Of a stretch of DNA of 64,000 bases, positions 53,361-64,000 are shown in pieces. Source of the stretch: Diogma glabrata. Lineage: Eukaryota; Arthropoda; Insecta; Diptera; Cylindrotomidae. Numbering within the stretch: position 1 is the stretch's first letter; each line of letters starts with the position of its first letter. The stretch lies in assembly GCA_963693315.1 (NCBI GenBank), contig OY856187.1:377962053-378026052 (forward strand). The letters are read 5' to 3'. Both the position numbers and the translations under genes were made by a program. The notes beneath the pieces are model-generated. The model had not been told where the DNA came from and did no database searches. It saw only the letters and a list, made by a program, of their open reading frames with translations.

Positions 53361-54369
53361 ATTTATTTGCAGTTATGATCTTTTTTTGTTGAAAAAACAC
53401 TGCTTTTATGAATCAAAGCACTTCCTAAAGTAGAGAAATATACTATTTTAAAAGAAAAATATATATTTGTTGCGGTTTTGCTACTCACGTACTCCGTACT
53501 GCAGCGTTATCGTTTATAGGTGTTTTTAACTGGTGTTGTTAGAAGGCCAAAACAATATATAAAACACTAAATATCTGTGTAACATAAACATATATAAAAT
53601 ACTAGCGGGACCCGGCGTGCTTTGCTACGCCTCTAAATAAAGTTTGTGTGTATACATGTTGTTGACGTAGTAGCAATAATTTCAAAGAGTTGTAATGAGA
53701 AATTATTTTCTATTTTTTTTTAATATGAATGTAAAAGGATCAGCACTCTAGTTGAGCAGTAAAATAAAAAAAAATAGTATTAGACATAAAACAAAGAATA
53801 CATAAAAACATACGCGATCAAATAAGTTTTCAGGTGTGTAAGGTTTCAGGTGTGTCTCTTATATGGTGTGTGACATTATACGGAACAAAAATCGATTCAC
53901 AAATTTTCACAGTGCTCATGCGATTTAATATACGCTTTCTTTACCGGTAGGTTACTAAAAACTTTGCAAAAAATTTTGATCGTTATGTCATTTTATGTTC
54001 AGCAAGGGCAGTAAGAATAGCGACAATACATTCGATGAAGGTATAGAAGAAGTGATGCAAAAAATGAATAGAAGAAGTGATGCAAAAAAAATCAAAATTC
54101 TTTGGAAGTTTTTGTATTAAAATTCATAGGATGTGAATTCATGGGATGAGAAATATTTCTATTTAGTCAACATCCTAAGTCATTTTAAAGTCATTATTGA
54201 TTGTTGCAAATCAATGCGAAACTAATATCTTACACACGGTCAATATATTAGCATATATGTTCCATATATAGACAACATTAATGGAATATTAATTTTTGGG
54301 CGATTTTGTGAGTAATTATTGCCCAAAATAATTATTGAAAGTATTATTCCCGATAATAAGTAATTATTG
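53361..54369. other. No gene seen; possible old transposon fragment at 53600
   Basis: ACTAGCGGGACCCGGCGTGC followed by TTTGCTACGCC (53602..53632) resembles a word that recurs in arthropod transposon ends. Its family is not clear to me. The rest shows no supported feature. Confidence 0.35.
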
Positions 54370-54435
54370 TCGGAATTGAACTCACACTCAGAGACATCAT
54401 AGTTCAAAGCCATCTTACGGACTCAGCCACAGTGG
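54370..54435 (-). repeat. tRNA-derived repeat, second type
   Basis: On the minus strand TGGCTGAGTCCG (54429..54418) fits an A box and AGTTCAATTCC (54382..54372) a B box, about 35 bp apart. The sequence is unlike the copies at 51637..52340. There is no paired acceptor stem, so it is probably a tRNA-derived SINE head or a tRNA pseudogene. Confidence 0.55.
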
Positions 54436-55435
54436 ATGAAAAAACAATGAAACATATTTCAATTTTCATGTTCAGATAATTTCTAAATTGAAACTTTATT
54501 ATCTCATATTTATTTAAATTGAATTCTTCATCTGTGATTATACAATTGTAAATTGTATTTGTTCCCGACACGAAACACACAAAAACTGTTTTAAAGAAGT
54601 TTTTCTGAGAGGAAATAAAAAATGCTTTAAAATTGCAAAATTCATGTGAATTAAAATAATTACTTTAAGCTTAATCACTCTAAAAATCTCTCAAAACTTT
54701 ATTTATTTTACACCAAATAGTGTAAAACTTTTGTTTATTTAACATTATACCTGTCGCATATTGTATTTATCTCAAAAGAAAGGAAATTCAAGAAATTTCG
54801 TTCTGATAACAGCCGTGTTCGATTTGACTGAAGCATTTGAAACAACGAAAAATGTAATACAATTGTTGTTGTTTTTTCAGTTGTTTCAGTCAAACTAAAC
54901 GTACCTAACATTCAATTTGCATTGTATCATTTTTATTGCAACAATTATTTATTTCAATAAGGAAAAAATTTCAAAATGTCGTTTTAATTCTATTTCTTCA
55001 TTCGTGTGCTTGTGGGTACACATTATATTTTGTGTTTTTCCGTCTAGATGCGTACACAAAAAAATCAGAAGGTATACATCAGAAGGTATACGTACTCGAA
55101 TAAATCAGAAGGGTACGCGAGGTTGTCACACTCATCGTGACAACCACTCATAGATCAAAAATTTTAAATTTTACAAATCTTCCTGCGGGAGTATATATTT
55201 AATTCGTTAATGAATTCTTTAATTCATTAATGCATAGTTACCATTTGAAAATTACTAATTGCATACGTGTTCCCAGCTAAGTCCCACCATTTTTAATTAG
55301 TTTGTTCATCATGATTGCTGATAGCGCCTATGGCTTGGCGAGTGGACTGTAGTTCTTTCGATGATGTATGTTAGAAGAGCCAGAGACCTATAAAGCAGGA
55401 TAGCGATAAAAAAAAATGGTGAGTAGTCATTTACT
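54436..55435. other. No gene seen
   Basis: AT-rich DNA. A short repeat of ATCAGAAGGTATAC lies near 55065..55090. Frames here are short and unsupported. Confidence 0.5.
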
Positions 55436-56425
55436 GATTGTGCCTCACAAGCACATTCGATGAAATGTTGAATATTTAATATGTAATATGTTATTTAATT
55501 AGTTGTGCCTTAAAAGCACATTCGATGAATAATTATATACTTTAAATAACTGTGCCTCACAAGCACATTCGATGAAATGTTGAATATTTATATGTAATAT
55601 GTTATTTAATTAGTTGTGCCTCAAAAGCACATTCGATGAATATAATTAGATGCTTTAATAACTATGCCTCACAAGCACATTCGATGAAATGTTGAATATT
55701 TAATATGTAATATTTTATTTAAATAGTTGTGCCTCAAAAGCACATTCGATGAATGTTGAATATTTAATATTTAATATGTTATTTAAATAGTTGTGCCTCA
55801 AAAGCACATTCGATGAATAATTATATACTTTAAATAACTGTGCCTCACAAGCACATTCGATGAAATGTTGAATATTTAATATGTAATATGTTATTTAATT
55901 AGTTGTGCCTTAAAAGCACATTCGATGAATAATTATATACTTTAAATAACTGTGCCTCACAAGCACATTCGATGAAATGTTGAATATTTATATGTAATAT
56001 GTTATTTAATTAGTTGTGCCTCAAAAGCACATTCGATGAATATAATTAGATGCTTTAATAACTATGCCTCACAAGCACATTCGATGAAATGTTGAATATT
56101 TAATATGTAATATTTTATTTAAATAGTTGTGCCTCAAAAGCACATTCGATGAATGTTGAATATTTAATATTTAATATGTTATTTAAATAGTTGTGCCTCA
56201 AAAGCACATTCGATGAATAATTATATACTTTAAATAACTGTGCCTCACAAGCACATTCGATGAAATGTTGAATATTTAATATGTAATATGTTATTTAATT
56301 AGTTGTGCCTCAAAAGCACATTCGATGAATATAATTAGATGCTTTAATAACTGTGCCTCACAAGCACATTCGATGAAATGTTGAATATTTAATATGTTTT
56401 AATTAGTTGTGGCCTCAAAAGCACC
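55436..56425 (+). repeat. Satellite array with a 400-bp higher-order repeat
   Basis: Eighteen monomers share TGCCTCACAAGCACATTCGA or its TGCCTCAAAAGC variant, the last one degraded. Starts of the GCAC core fall at 55451, 55516, 55563, 55627, 55675, 55740, 55804, 55851 and so on: spacings 65, 47, 64, 48, 65, 64, 47. The seven-monomer block of exactly 400 bp is then repeated (55851, next at 56251), with a partial third copy. Corresponding monomers in successive blocks look nearly identical, whereas neighbours differ. Confidence 0.93.
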
Positions 56426-58134
56426 TCCAACGATTTCTGAAAAAAATTTAAAAATGCACATTATTTTTGTCAACTCATCAAGATCAACTTGACAAGGAGA
56501 CTACAAGCGAAGAGAGCGCTCCGTCCCAAAAACCACCAATTAAATAATCAAATCCATTTCACCTGCTAGCGAGCAGCGCCAACATCTTCTATTCGTATTA
56601 ATTCGAAGAAGACTGCATTAACGATGACTGAAAATTATTTGATGTTGACTAAAGTTTGTTATGTTTAAATGTCAGAATGACATACTCAACCAAAACAAAA
56701 AACAAACCTAAGGTTAGTTAAATAAATTTTGAATTTTAATTATTTTGTTTGAATAAAATTGACATTGATTTCTTTTCAGATTAGTGATTGATTTGCCTGT
56801 CGTGATTTTTGGGACGTATGAGCGTATTAAATTAAGTTTTATTATTAACAAACATTGATAAATATTAATTAATGATTTTGTTTTTTTTTTTCAGACTTAA
56901 ACTAGCAGCCGCAACAATATTGACTGTAACATCATCGCCGAGACTACTTTGACGAAGGACAGTGCTAAGTATTTGTGAATATGACCTTTTCGACTATTAT
57001 TATTGTTTTTTATTTTAGGCAAATCTGTCCATCGTCAACAATTGCCATCCGTGTTTGATCAGCTATGTTTCTTTGTATAGTATTTGTGCGGCTCCCATTT
57101 CGTAATTTTTAACTTTAAATCGATGTAATCGATAATATCAACTATCATCACTTATTTTTAGGAACATGTTTTGCATACAATTGCAAACCAACAACATATT
57201 TGTTGTGTAGATGAGAAAATTTGTAACCTCATGATGTTGAAACATAAGTTAGGAATTAGGATCAACCAAAGATAAAACACATGATAAAGTCTGTGCTTAT
57301 GAACTATCTTGTGGTGATTACTATAAAAATATTATATGGGCAGACGCGTAGGTGTTTGAAGAAACGCTTTAATGAACATTCTGGATACATTAAAACAAAC
57401 CAACCAAATAAAGCCCCAATAGCAAAACATGTTTTGGAAAATAAAATGATTATTTAAATTTTTCAATAGATAATATGAGGTTAAAGAAAGAGGTGCACGA
57501 CACCAATAAATTGGATGCTTTTGAATCCCTTTACATTCATAAGGACATAAACGCAATTAATATCGACAAAGGCAACATAAATCCAAATTTATTTAATTTA
57601 TTTACTAACCACTTTTAAACGTTTGTTGATGATGGATTGCAAATAACCCGAAATAAATTCAATTATATAAAATAAAAAATAATTAGAAATAATAATAAAG
57701 AAATTTTATTTTTTAAGAGTGAACTCAATAAGATGTTTCCGAAATTTAAAATTTATAACATTCTCAAATTCCAATATGTATAATTTCGTCATATAAATAT
57801 TATTGTTTGTCAGATTATACATTCATTTTTCAATTCCATAAAATTATGTTGAACGAAAAAAACATTGATCAAAGAAAACTACGCGCGTAAACCGATATTT
57901 AAAAAAACACAATTAAAATAATTATCACCAATCACCAATGAAAAACTAATACACGACAATTGGAAAAAGAAATCGTAGTGTATTTGCAAAAAAAACAACA
58001 TTTTAAATACAAATACGGCACCATCTATTGGCTAACCCAAATTTATGAAGCGTATATCACACAATCAAATATATTGGTCAATAAAAAAATATGACATGAA
58101 ATTGGAGAGTGTAAAGGTTGTAAAATAAACTTCG
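56426..58134. other. No coding gene seen; possible spliced noncoding transcript at 56700-57070
   Basis: Three short GT-AG intervals with pyrimidine-rich ends are visible on the plus strand: 56714 (GTTAGT) to TTTTCAG near 56779, 56814 (GTATGA) to TTTTTTCAG near 56894, and 56969 (GTATTTG) to TATTTTAG near 57019. The implied exons have stops in all frames. They could be a noncoding RNA or a 5' UTR, or chance in AT-rich DNA. The rest of the interval has nothing that I can support. Confidence 0.25.
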
Positions 58135-58576
58135 CTACCGTCTTACCGAGAACATAAGAGCTGGTTCTTTTAAACGAATAAAAGAAGAGCCGGTTCACCG
58201 ATTCAATTAGAAGGACCAGTTTTTTTATTTGAAATTTTTATGCAAACTTAATCACTGCCATCTCTAGCTAGTAAAGCTATATTACATATATTTCTTTTTA
58301 TACAAACTTAGTAATTATTAATTTTGAAATACCGTTTTATTTTAATATGTTTAAATTGTATGATATTAGCTATGGCCTTTATGTTCTTATATTATTCATT
58401 AACGTTAAAATTGCTCAACTTTTTTTTTTAAATTTACGGACTAATCCTTCTATTTACAAGATCTTTTATTCGAAAAAAACAATAGAACTTTCAAAAAGGA
58501 ATTTTTTTTTATTCTGGTTCTTATATTTCAAAATTGAATATAAGAACCAGTTCTTATGTTCGCGGCAAGACTGTAG
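58135..58576. mobile_element. MITE with about 35-bp inverted ends
   Basis: The left end CTACCGTCTTACCGAGAACA and the reverse complement of the right end, CTACAGTCTTGCCGCGAACA, match with few differences and continue through TAAGARCTGGTTCTT. It is about 440 bp with no gene. Target duplication is not evident. Confidence 0.8.
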
Positions 58577-59279
58577 TTTTTCATCCAGTTTTGATGACAA
58601 TTTTTTTTACCTATAATCGTTCTATTTTAATTAGCAAATACAAATAAGAGTATTTTTCAATTTGATATTGATTTTTGTAAATTAATATTGAAGATCAATG
58701 AATAATTTATAAAAAATAAATAAAGAAATTTAAATTATTGTTTTCTTTAATTTGTACTCTTATTTTTATTCAAACTTTATAAAAACCAATGCAATAATTT
58801 TCGTACAGATTTCGATACTTTCTAACACTTCTATAATTAATATATAACCTCCACAAAATTATTTAATCTTTGGTAACGTATTTGATGTGGCGACGACGAA
58901 AGGTGGACTGTATGATTGTTGACAAATGTTGGTTGGCACATCACATTCCAACACAAAGATAAAAATGACAGTTGTATTCCAACAGATTAAGGTTTCTGAG
59001 CAGCAATTAAATTTTAACAATAACGCTCAGCACATAATGCGACGGTGAATAGCTTCGCTCATAAATGGTTGAGTAATTGATTACAATAATACATAAACTA
59101 TTCAATAAATAATTGTAACTAGATGATTTAAACAAAGTTGACTTGTATTATAACTGGACGATGGATACAATAATACATTAACTATTCAATAAATAATAAT
59201 ACATTAACTATTCAATAAACAATTAGAGAGTAAAATGTGCAACGAAAGAAGATGGACGTGGATAAAACCCTCCGTCGTG

Positions 59280-59326
<47 letters not shown>

Positions 59327-59430
59327 TTACTTTAATAATTTACCATATTTAAAGTGTCTTATTACTCAAAAAGTTATCTAAAATGTGTTTCAAACCAAGT
59401 GCTTCAATAATATATAATATATGATATATA
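58577..59430. repeat. AT-rich interval with short tandem repeats, no gene
   Basis: AATACATTAACTATTCAATAAA-like units repeat about three times at 59090..59220. A TA run lies at 59285..59322. No coding frame is supported. Confidence 0.6.
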
Positions 59431-59435
59431 ATAAC

Positions 59436-60147
59436 ATATAATAATGGTGGTATTTTAAAAATAATTTAATTTTTCTAATTAAAAGATTGAAAAAAATCAG
59501 GAAAATAATTTTTTTCTCTTGAAATCTCGTAATTTATGGTTTTCAATTCGATACAACATTGTTGTGTCGTTGTTTATTTTTATTACTTTTTTTCATTTAA
59601 AATTAAAATGAAATTAAACCGTAGTGATTTTAGTCGATGAAAATTATTGACATTTTTAAAAAGGTTATAGAATTTATCTGATTTTTGTAGTGTTAAATTA
59701 AGAAACGATCTAATCAATAAGTCGTGTATTTCGAGAATATACATAAACATCTCCAATTGGAATTTCGTGTTTCTTGTTTTGATTAAAAATATATAATAAT
59801 GGTGGTATTTTAAAAATAATTTAATTTTTCTAATTAAAAGATTGAAAAAAATCAGGAAAATAATTTTTTTCTCTTGAAATCTCGTAATTTATGGTTTTCA
59901 ATTCGATACAACATTGTTGTGTCGTTGTTTATTTTTATTACTTTTTTTCATTTAAAATTAAAATGAAATTAAACCGTAGTGATTTTAGTCGATGAAAATT
60001 ATTAACATTTCTAAAAAGGTTATAGAATTTATCTGATTTTTGTAGTGTTAAATTAAGAAACGATCTAATCAATAAGTCGTGTATTTCGAGAATATACATA
60101 AACATCTCCAATTGGAATTTCGTGTTTCTTGTTTTGATTAAAAAAAA
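59436..60147 (+). repeat. Tandem duplication, 355-bp unit, two copies
   Basis: GGTGGTATTTTAAAAATAAT begins at 59446 and again at 59801. The copies differ at only a handful of positions (for example GACATTTTTAAAAAGG versus AACATTTCTAAAAAGG), so the event is recent. No gene is contained. Confidence 0.93.
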
Positions 60148-60431
60148 AAATTTTGTTTGTTGATTTAGAGAAAATAAAAAATTTATCAAAATGCCATTAC
60201 CAGGAATAAATGAATGTAAATAAAATGGAGTATTTTAGTTTAAATTTCATAATATAATTAATGAAAATGCAGATTTATTAGAAATAAAGATACAAATTTC
60301 GTCAACTTGAAAAGGTGTCATGGCGTGTGAAATATTATTCTTAAAAAACATTGATAACATTTTTGTTTCTTAAAAAAAAACTGATGGTTTGATATCTTAG
60401 GTTCGCTATTCGAAATATTTGAATTTTCATA

Positions 60432-63071
60432 TACACCTAATCCTTTTTTTACCCGATACATTGGTTCCAGCGGACGACGCGCAAAAAAAAATCGCGCAAA
60501 AAAATTCAATACTCATACATGCATATGTAAATTAGGGCCAAAGTTAAAAAAAACGTTAAAATATGTTTAATTTCGTAAATTATCGTAAATCCATTTACAT
60601 TGTTTATTTCAAATATTTACATATATGTGTGCAAAATTATAAAACAATATGTAAACAAAAAAACCTAAAATATAATAATAAAAACTAAATTTAATTCCAT
60701 TAAAATAATTGTCTTCTTCAATCGCTGCTATCAGTATCGGTAGTGAAATTCAACCGTTTGATTTTTTTTTTAGGAAGTGTCGGAATATCGCTCGAACTTG
60801 ATTCTAACGATTCATTGTCAAGAATTACAAAGCTTTGCAGAGATTCTTGATTAGAGTCATTTCCAAAATTAATGGATTTTTTTTTTGTTCTGTTGAACAT
60901 GAGTTTGACTTTACAATAAACTCCGTAATGCTTCTTTGATTCGACCGGTTCGATGCCAGCCCCATTAATTCTTTATGCAGTTCCTTGTAGCTCATCATAC
61001 AGAGTCGTAGTTCATGTTGAAATTTTCGTGCTCGTTCGCTATTCGGATCATTTGCGAGAAAATAGTTTTCTAGCTGCGTAGCAAGTTTAAGTCCATCCTT
61101 AATTGTTTCTGCTCTAAGTGGTAGCTCCTCTGCTACTTCGTCACTGCTGTTTAATGATTCGACATTTATGGAAGCAATTTCAATTAAATCTTCATCATCT
61201 AATATCTGATCGAGAAGGATTTCATCGAGATCTTCACGCGTCATATCTTCAAACCCTTCCCCACCGACGGAACGCGCCAAATTAAGTATTTCATCGTAAT
61301 TGTTACTACTATCTGTTAAAGCTGTTTGAGTTGCAACACAAGCTGGCCATAGTGGTTTCCAACATACGTTTAACGTAGAGCTTCTCAACTGTGCAATTGC
61401 TGAAGTCGCGTAGGTGATACAATTCAAAATAGAAAATTGTTTCCAAGCATTACTGAAATCCAATTTATCGTCATTCTCCATTTTTTCAAGAATGCACTGA
61501 AAAGTCTTTTTCAAGTAGTACATTTTGAACGTCGATATAATCCCTTGGTCCAACGGTTGTATGATTGATGTGGTATTAGGTGGGAGAAAAATTACCTTTA
61601 CATTGGGATGGTTTAGTACTGGATGACCGGGTGCATTATCAACTATTAGCAGAACCTTGAAGGCCTGTTTCTTTTCTTTCAAATACCGCTTCACCTCTGG
61701 AACAAAACATTTCTCAAACCAATTTTTGAATATAACCGCTGTGACCCATGCCTTTTTATTTGCAACCCAATGCACGGGTAATTTCAATAAATCCATGCCT
61801 TTTAGAGCTCGTGGTCTGAGACTTTTGTTTACGAGAAGAGGTTTAAGCATGCGGTCTCCGGAAGCATTACTGCATAGTAAAAATGTTACACGCTCCTTTG
61901 CTACTTTAAAACCACCTACTGATTTCTGAGCTTTCGACACATACGTCCGGGTTGGTAGTCGTTTCCAGAAGAGACCGGTTTCATCTGCATTGAATACCTG
62001 GTCTGGTGTGAACCACCTTCTTCGATTATTTTTGCTAGTTTTGGGAGATAATCTTCCGCAGCTTTTACGTCAGCAGAAGCAATTTCTCCTTTCGTTTTCA
62101 AATTATGGAAACCATGTCGTTCTAAGAATTTAGAAAACCACCCTCCGCTAGCTGAAAATTCATGTTTTCTCTGTTGTGCAGATGATGACGTTGAATGTTC
62201 TTGGTGCAGAATAGCATTATAAATACGAATGGCCTTTTCTTTAATCGTGGCTGTATCAACAGGAATCCTTTTTTGATTTAGATCCTCAATCCACATCGCC
62301 AAGAGATTTTCCATTTTCTCAACATTAACATTTCTACAATACGACGATGTTGTTGCCGTCACTTTTTTACCAGATATTACGGACTGTCTGATTGAATGTT
62401 CATTCTTCTTTATAGTACGCACTGTCGATTCACTGAGACCAAGTTTTTGACCAACTCTAGTTGGACCCATACCTTGTTCTAGACCGTCCAAAACTTTGAT
62501 TTTTAACTCTAGTGAAATTCCCTTGCGCTTGGTACCTATTTTGCTGGCCATTACGGTATCTTAAACTGAACAAAAATATGTCAAATTTTTTAATTTAATT
62601 TAAATTAAATGATTTTAATTTTCACATTGTTTAATTACCAATTGTTTACAATTAATTCAATATATCTAATTAAATATTAGCAATTTATTAGATAATAATA
62701 AATTATTATAGACGAGTTATAAACTCTAACTTATTATACACTTGGATTTAAAACGTATTATACAGATGCACATCCGACACCATCAAAATACCCTAGAAGA
62801 CTATTTAACTTTAAAGTAAAAAATAAAAATATCAAGACAATGTAACAAAAGAAAAATATTTTTCAACTTTGCGGGAATCCCCCAGTGCTGTATAATGTTC
62901 GATGTAAGATAAAAACATAACGCACTGAACTAAAACTTTTGAATTTTTTGGGAAAATAATATCGCGTAAAAGTGAATAAATCGCTTAAAATAAGGAAATT
63001 GTACTTTAGAAAAAATCCGCGTATAAGTGAAATCGCTTTAAAAAAAATCGCTTAAAAAAGGATTGGGTGTA
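60432..63071 (-). mobile_element. Tigger/pogo-type DNA transposon
   Basis: The ends TACACCTAATCCTTTTTT (left) and its near-complement ending GGATTGGGTGTA (right) are inverted. TA follows or precedes each end, fitting the TA target of the Tc1/mariner-pogo group. Inner end regions carry repeated CGCGNAAAAA and AAATCGCTTAAAA words, as in Tigger termini. The element is about 2.6 kb, and the transposase occupies 60718..62551 on the minus strand. Confidence 0.75.
60718..62551 (-). pseudogene. Tigger/pogo transposase with one or two single-base frameshifts
   Basis: The transposase cuts and pastes the element by a DDD/DDE mechanism. From the ATG at 62551: a CENP-B N-type helix-turn-helix (LELKIKVLDGLEQGMGPTRV; KLGLSESTVRTIKKNE), then a CENP-B type DNA-binding domain (AMWIEDLNQKRIPVDTATIK; GWFSKFLERHGF). 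Near 62013..62018 one base is missing from a T run and the frame shifts. The first catalytic Asp (the expected NADETG site, about 61985) lies just past the shift. The second frame holds LLIVDNAPGH (second Asp) and QPLDQGIISTFK (third Asp), and a C-terminal tail. Near the A run at 60870..60880 a second slip probably swaps the true acidic C-terminus (60718..60870, FTTDTDSSD end) for a short false one ending at 60825. It is otherwise full length with no internal stop. Confidence 0.9.
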
Positions 63072-63419
63072 TATATATATGAGATTAGCTGAGATTTGGC
63101 ATTAATTTAATTTAGTTTTAATAAATTTAATGAAAATAGAACTTCGAATTAATTAACTTTCTCTTGATTTACAGCTACAGAATATAATACAAAAGGTATA
63201 TATAAACATTGAAACTAGTTTTTAATGTTTATATATAACTTTCTTAAAACATCTTTCGTATTTCTATCAATTTTATGTAATTTGGAATAAATGAAAGGAA
63301 GTCTAAAAATACGTCTAAAGTATTAAAGATATCGTTCAAACAAATTTTATACATATATTCCATATTTGAATTATCAAAATATATATAACATATTTATATG
63401 AATTATCAATATATGTACA
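63072..63419. other. No gene seen
   Basis: AT-rich DNA. A near-palindrome (AAAGGTATATATAAACATTG ... TTTAATGTTTATATATAACT) lies at 63192..63240. Confidence 0.45.
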
Positions 63420-63482
63420 TATGTGTATGTATGTGTGTATGTATGCATGTATGTATGTATGTCTGTATGTATATGTATGTGT
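63419..63482. repeat. (TATG/TGTA)n microsatellite
   Basis: Imperfect TGTATG repeats with occasional substitutions. The His-Thr-rich minus-strand frame across it is an artefact. Confidence 0.9.
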
Positions 63483-63483
63483 A

Positions 63484-63620
63484 CAGTAATCCCTCCGACT
63501 GCGCGGTAGTTCCGTTCCAGAAAAACAGCGCGCAGTACAAAACCGCGCAATGTGAACTCTATTTTGTATGAAAATGGGGGGTTCGGTTCCAAATTTTGAA
63601 AAAAATTGAAAAAAAAATTA
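63484..63620 (+). mobile_element. Tigger-like terminal fragment
   Basis: CAGTAATCCCTCCGACTGCG followed by CGGTAGTTCCGTTCCAG, and later CAAAACCGCGCAATGTG, has the CAGT...CCTC...CGCG style of Tigger termini and an adjacent TA (GTACAG). Only one end is visible before the window stops, so the element is either truncated or continues beyond 64000. Confidence 0.45.
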
Positions 63621-64000
63621 ATTTAAAGTTAAAATTAAACCAAAATGAATATATACTGCCTGAAAAACATGTATTACTTCAACAACTCTTAAAAAAGAAA
63701 ACACTTCATAAGTTAACAGATAAATTAACCTAAATAACATTTCAAAAAACAACTTAAATTTACAAAATCATATCAATAATCTGAATTTGTTTAGAATATT
63801 CTACCTTTACTGGCTTGAAATTGAATTTGATCTATATTGAACGTTCCAGCCACACAGTTAAAAATAAACTGAATATGTAATGCAAATTGCTACATATATG
63901 GGTCATTCTTTTACAAACCGAACATCTTTCTGACCGACACATATTTGATTTGGCTGAAATTTTAAGGCTTTCATATAGAAAAACTTCCAAATTCTCATTT
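63621..64000. other. No gene seen
   Basis: AT-rich DNA to the end of the window. It may be the interior of the Tigger-like element starting at 63484. Confidence 0.4.

Noticed and set aside
55436..56425. CRISPR-like array (repeats with 47-65-bp spacing)
   Set aside because: The intervening sequence is itself repeated at 400-bp periodicity and the genome is eukaryotic; it is a satellite.

Overview
The window looks like AT-rich nuclear DNA of an insect, and a dipteran is plausible. The clearest host gene is a three-coding-exon allatostatin-A precursor on the minus strand (12207..12906), whose FGLamide peptides resemble those known from flies and moths. Nearly everything else is mobile or repetitive DNA, much of it nested. 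A 200-base run of N (51301..51500) marks a scaffold gap. Species cannot be set from the sequence alone.

Layout. 0.1-8.5 kb: a degraded Ty3/Gypsy retrotransposon whose two 1.07-kb LTRs lie in opposite orientation, flanked by a 300-bp direct repeat. 8.7-10.9 kb: an element with 206-bp terminal inverted repeats (TIRs) holding a nested MITE (small non-autonomous DNA transposon) and an 11-bp minisatellite. 12.2-12.95 kb: AstA. 14.4-15.4 kb: a dispersed direct repeat. 16.3-23.4 kb: a foldback-like structure with long degenerate minisatellite arms. 23.7-26.5 kb: a TIR transposon with a broken two-exon gene of a family I cannot name. 26.6-28.9 kb: nested MITEs. 31.0-34.7 kb: a TIR transposon with a decayed minus-strand transposase-like gene. 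35.6-37.6 kb: a near-perfect palindrome with 925-bp arms. 37.7-39.6 kb: TA, poly-T and an 11-bp minisatellite. 39.75-47.4 kb: an intact 2,556-aa Helitron Rep/helicase carrying two Ulp1-type proteases at its N end and a USP-type deubiquitinase at its C end. 47.7-50.0 kb: duplicated flanking DNA with two MITEs and two copies of a dead exon from the RNA helicase UAP56/Hel25E. 51.5-52.5 kb: three tRNA-derived repeats in a palindrome. 52.97-53.36 kb: a possible small two-exon gene. 54.4 kb: a second tRNA-derived repeat. 55.4-56.4 kb: a satellite with a 400-bp higher-order unit. 58.1-58.6 kb: a MITE. 59.4-60.2 kb: a tandem duplication. 60.4-63.1 kb: a Tigger/pogo transposon with a nearly intact transposase gene.

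How it fits together. The window samples most eukaryotic transposon types around one neuropeptide gene. The Helitron gene is by far the longest open frame and the only clearly intact transposon gene. Its three protease domains suggest that it interferes with host SUMO or ubiquitin marks during transposition; that is inference. The captured Hel25E exon beside it is what Helitron-type gene capture would leave, although the element's 5' end was not found, so the link is unproven. Elsewhere, duplicated flanks provide built-in empty sites that date MITE insertions relative to the duplications.
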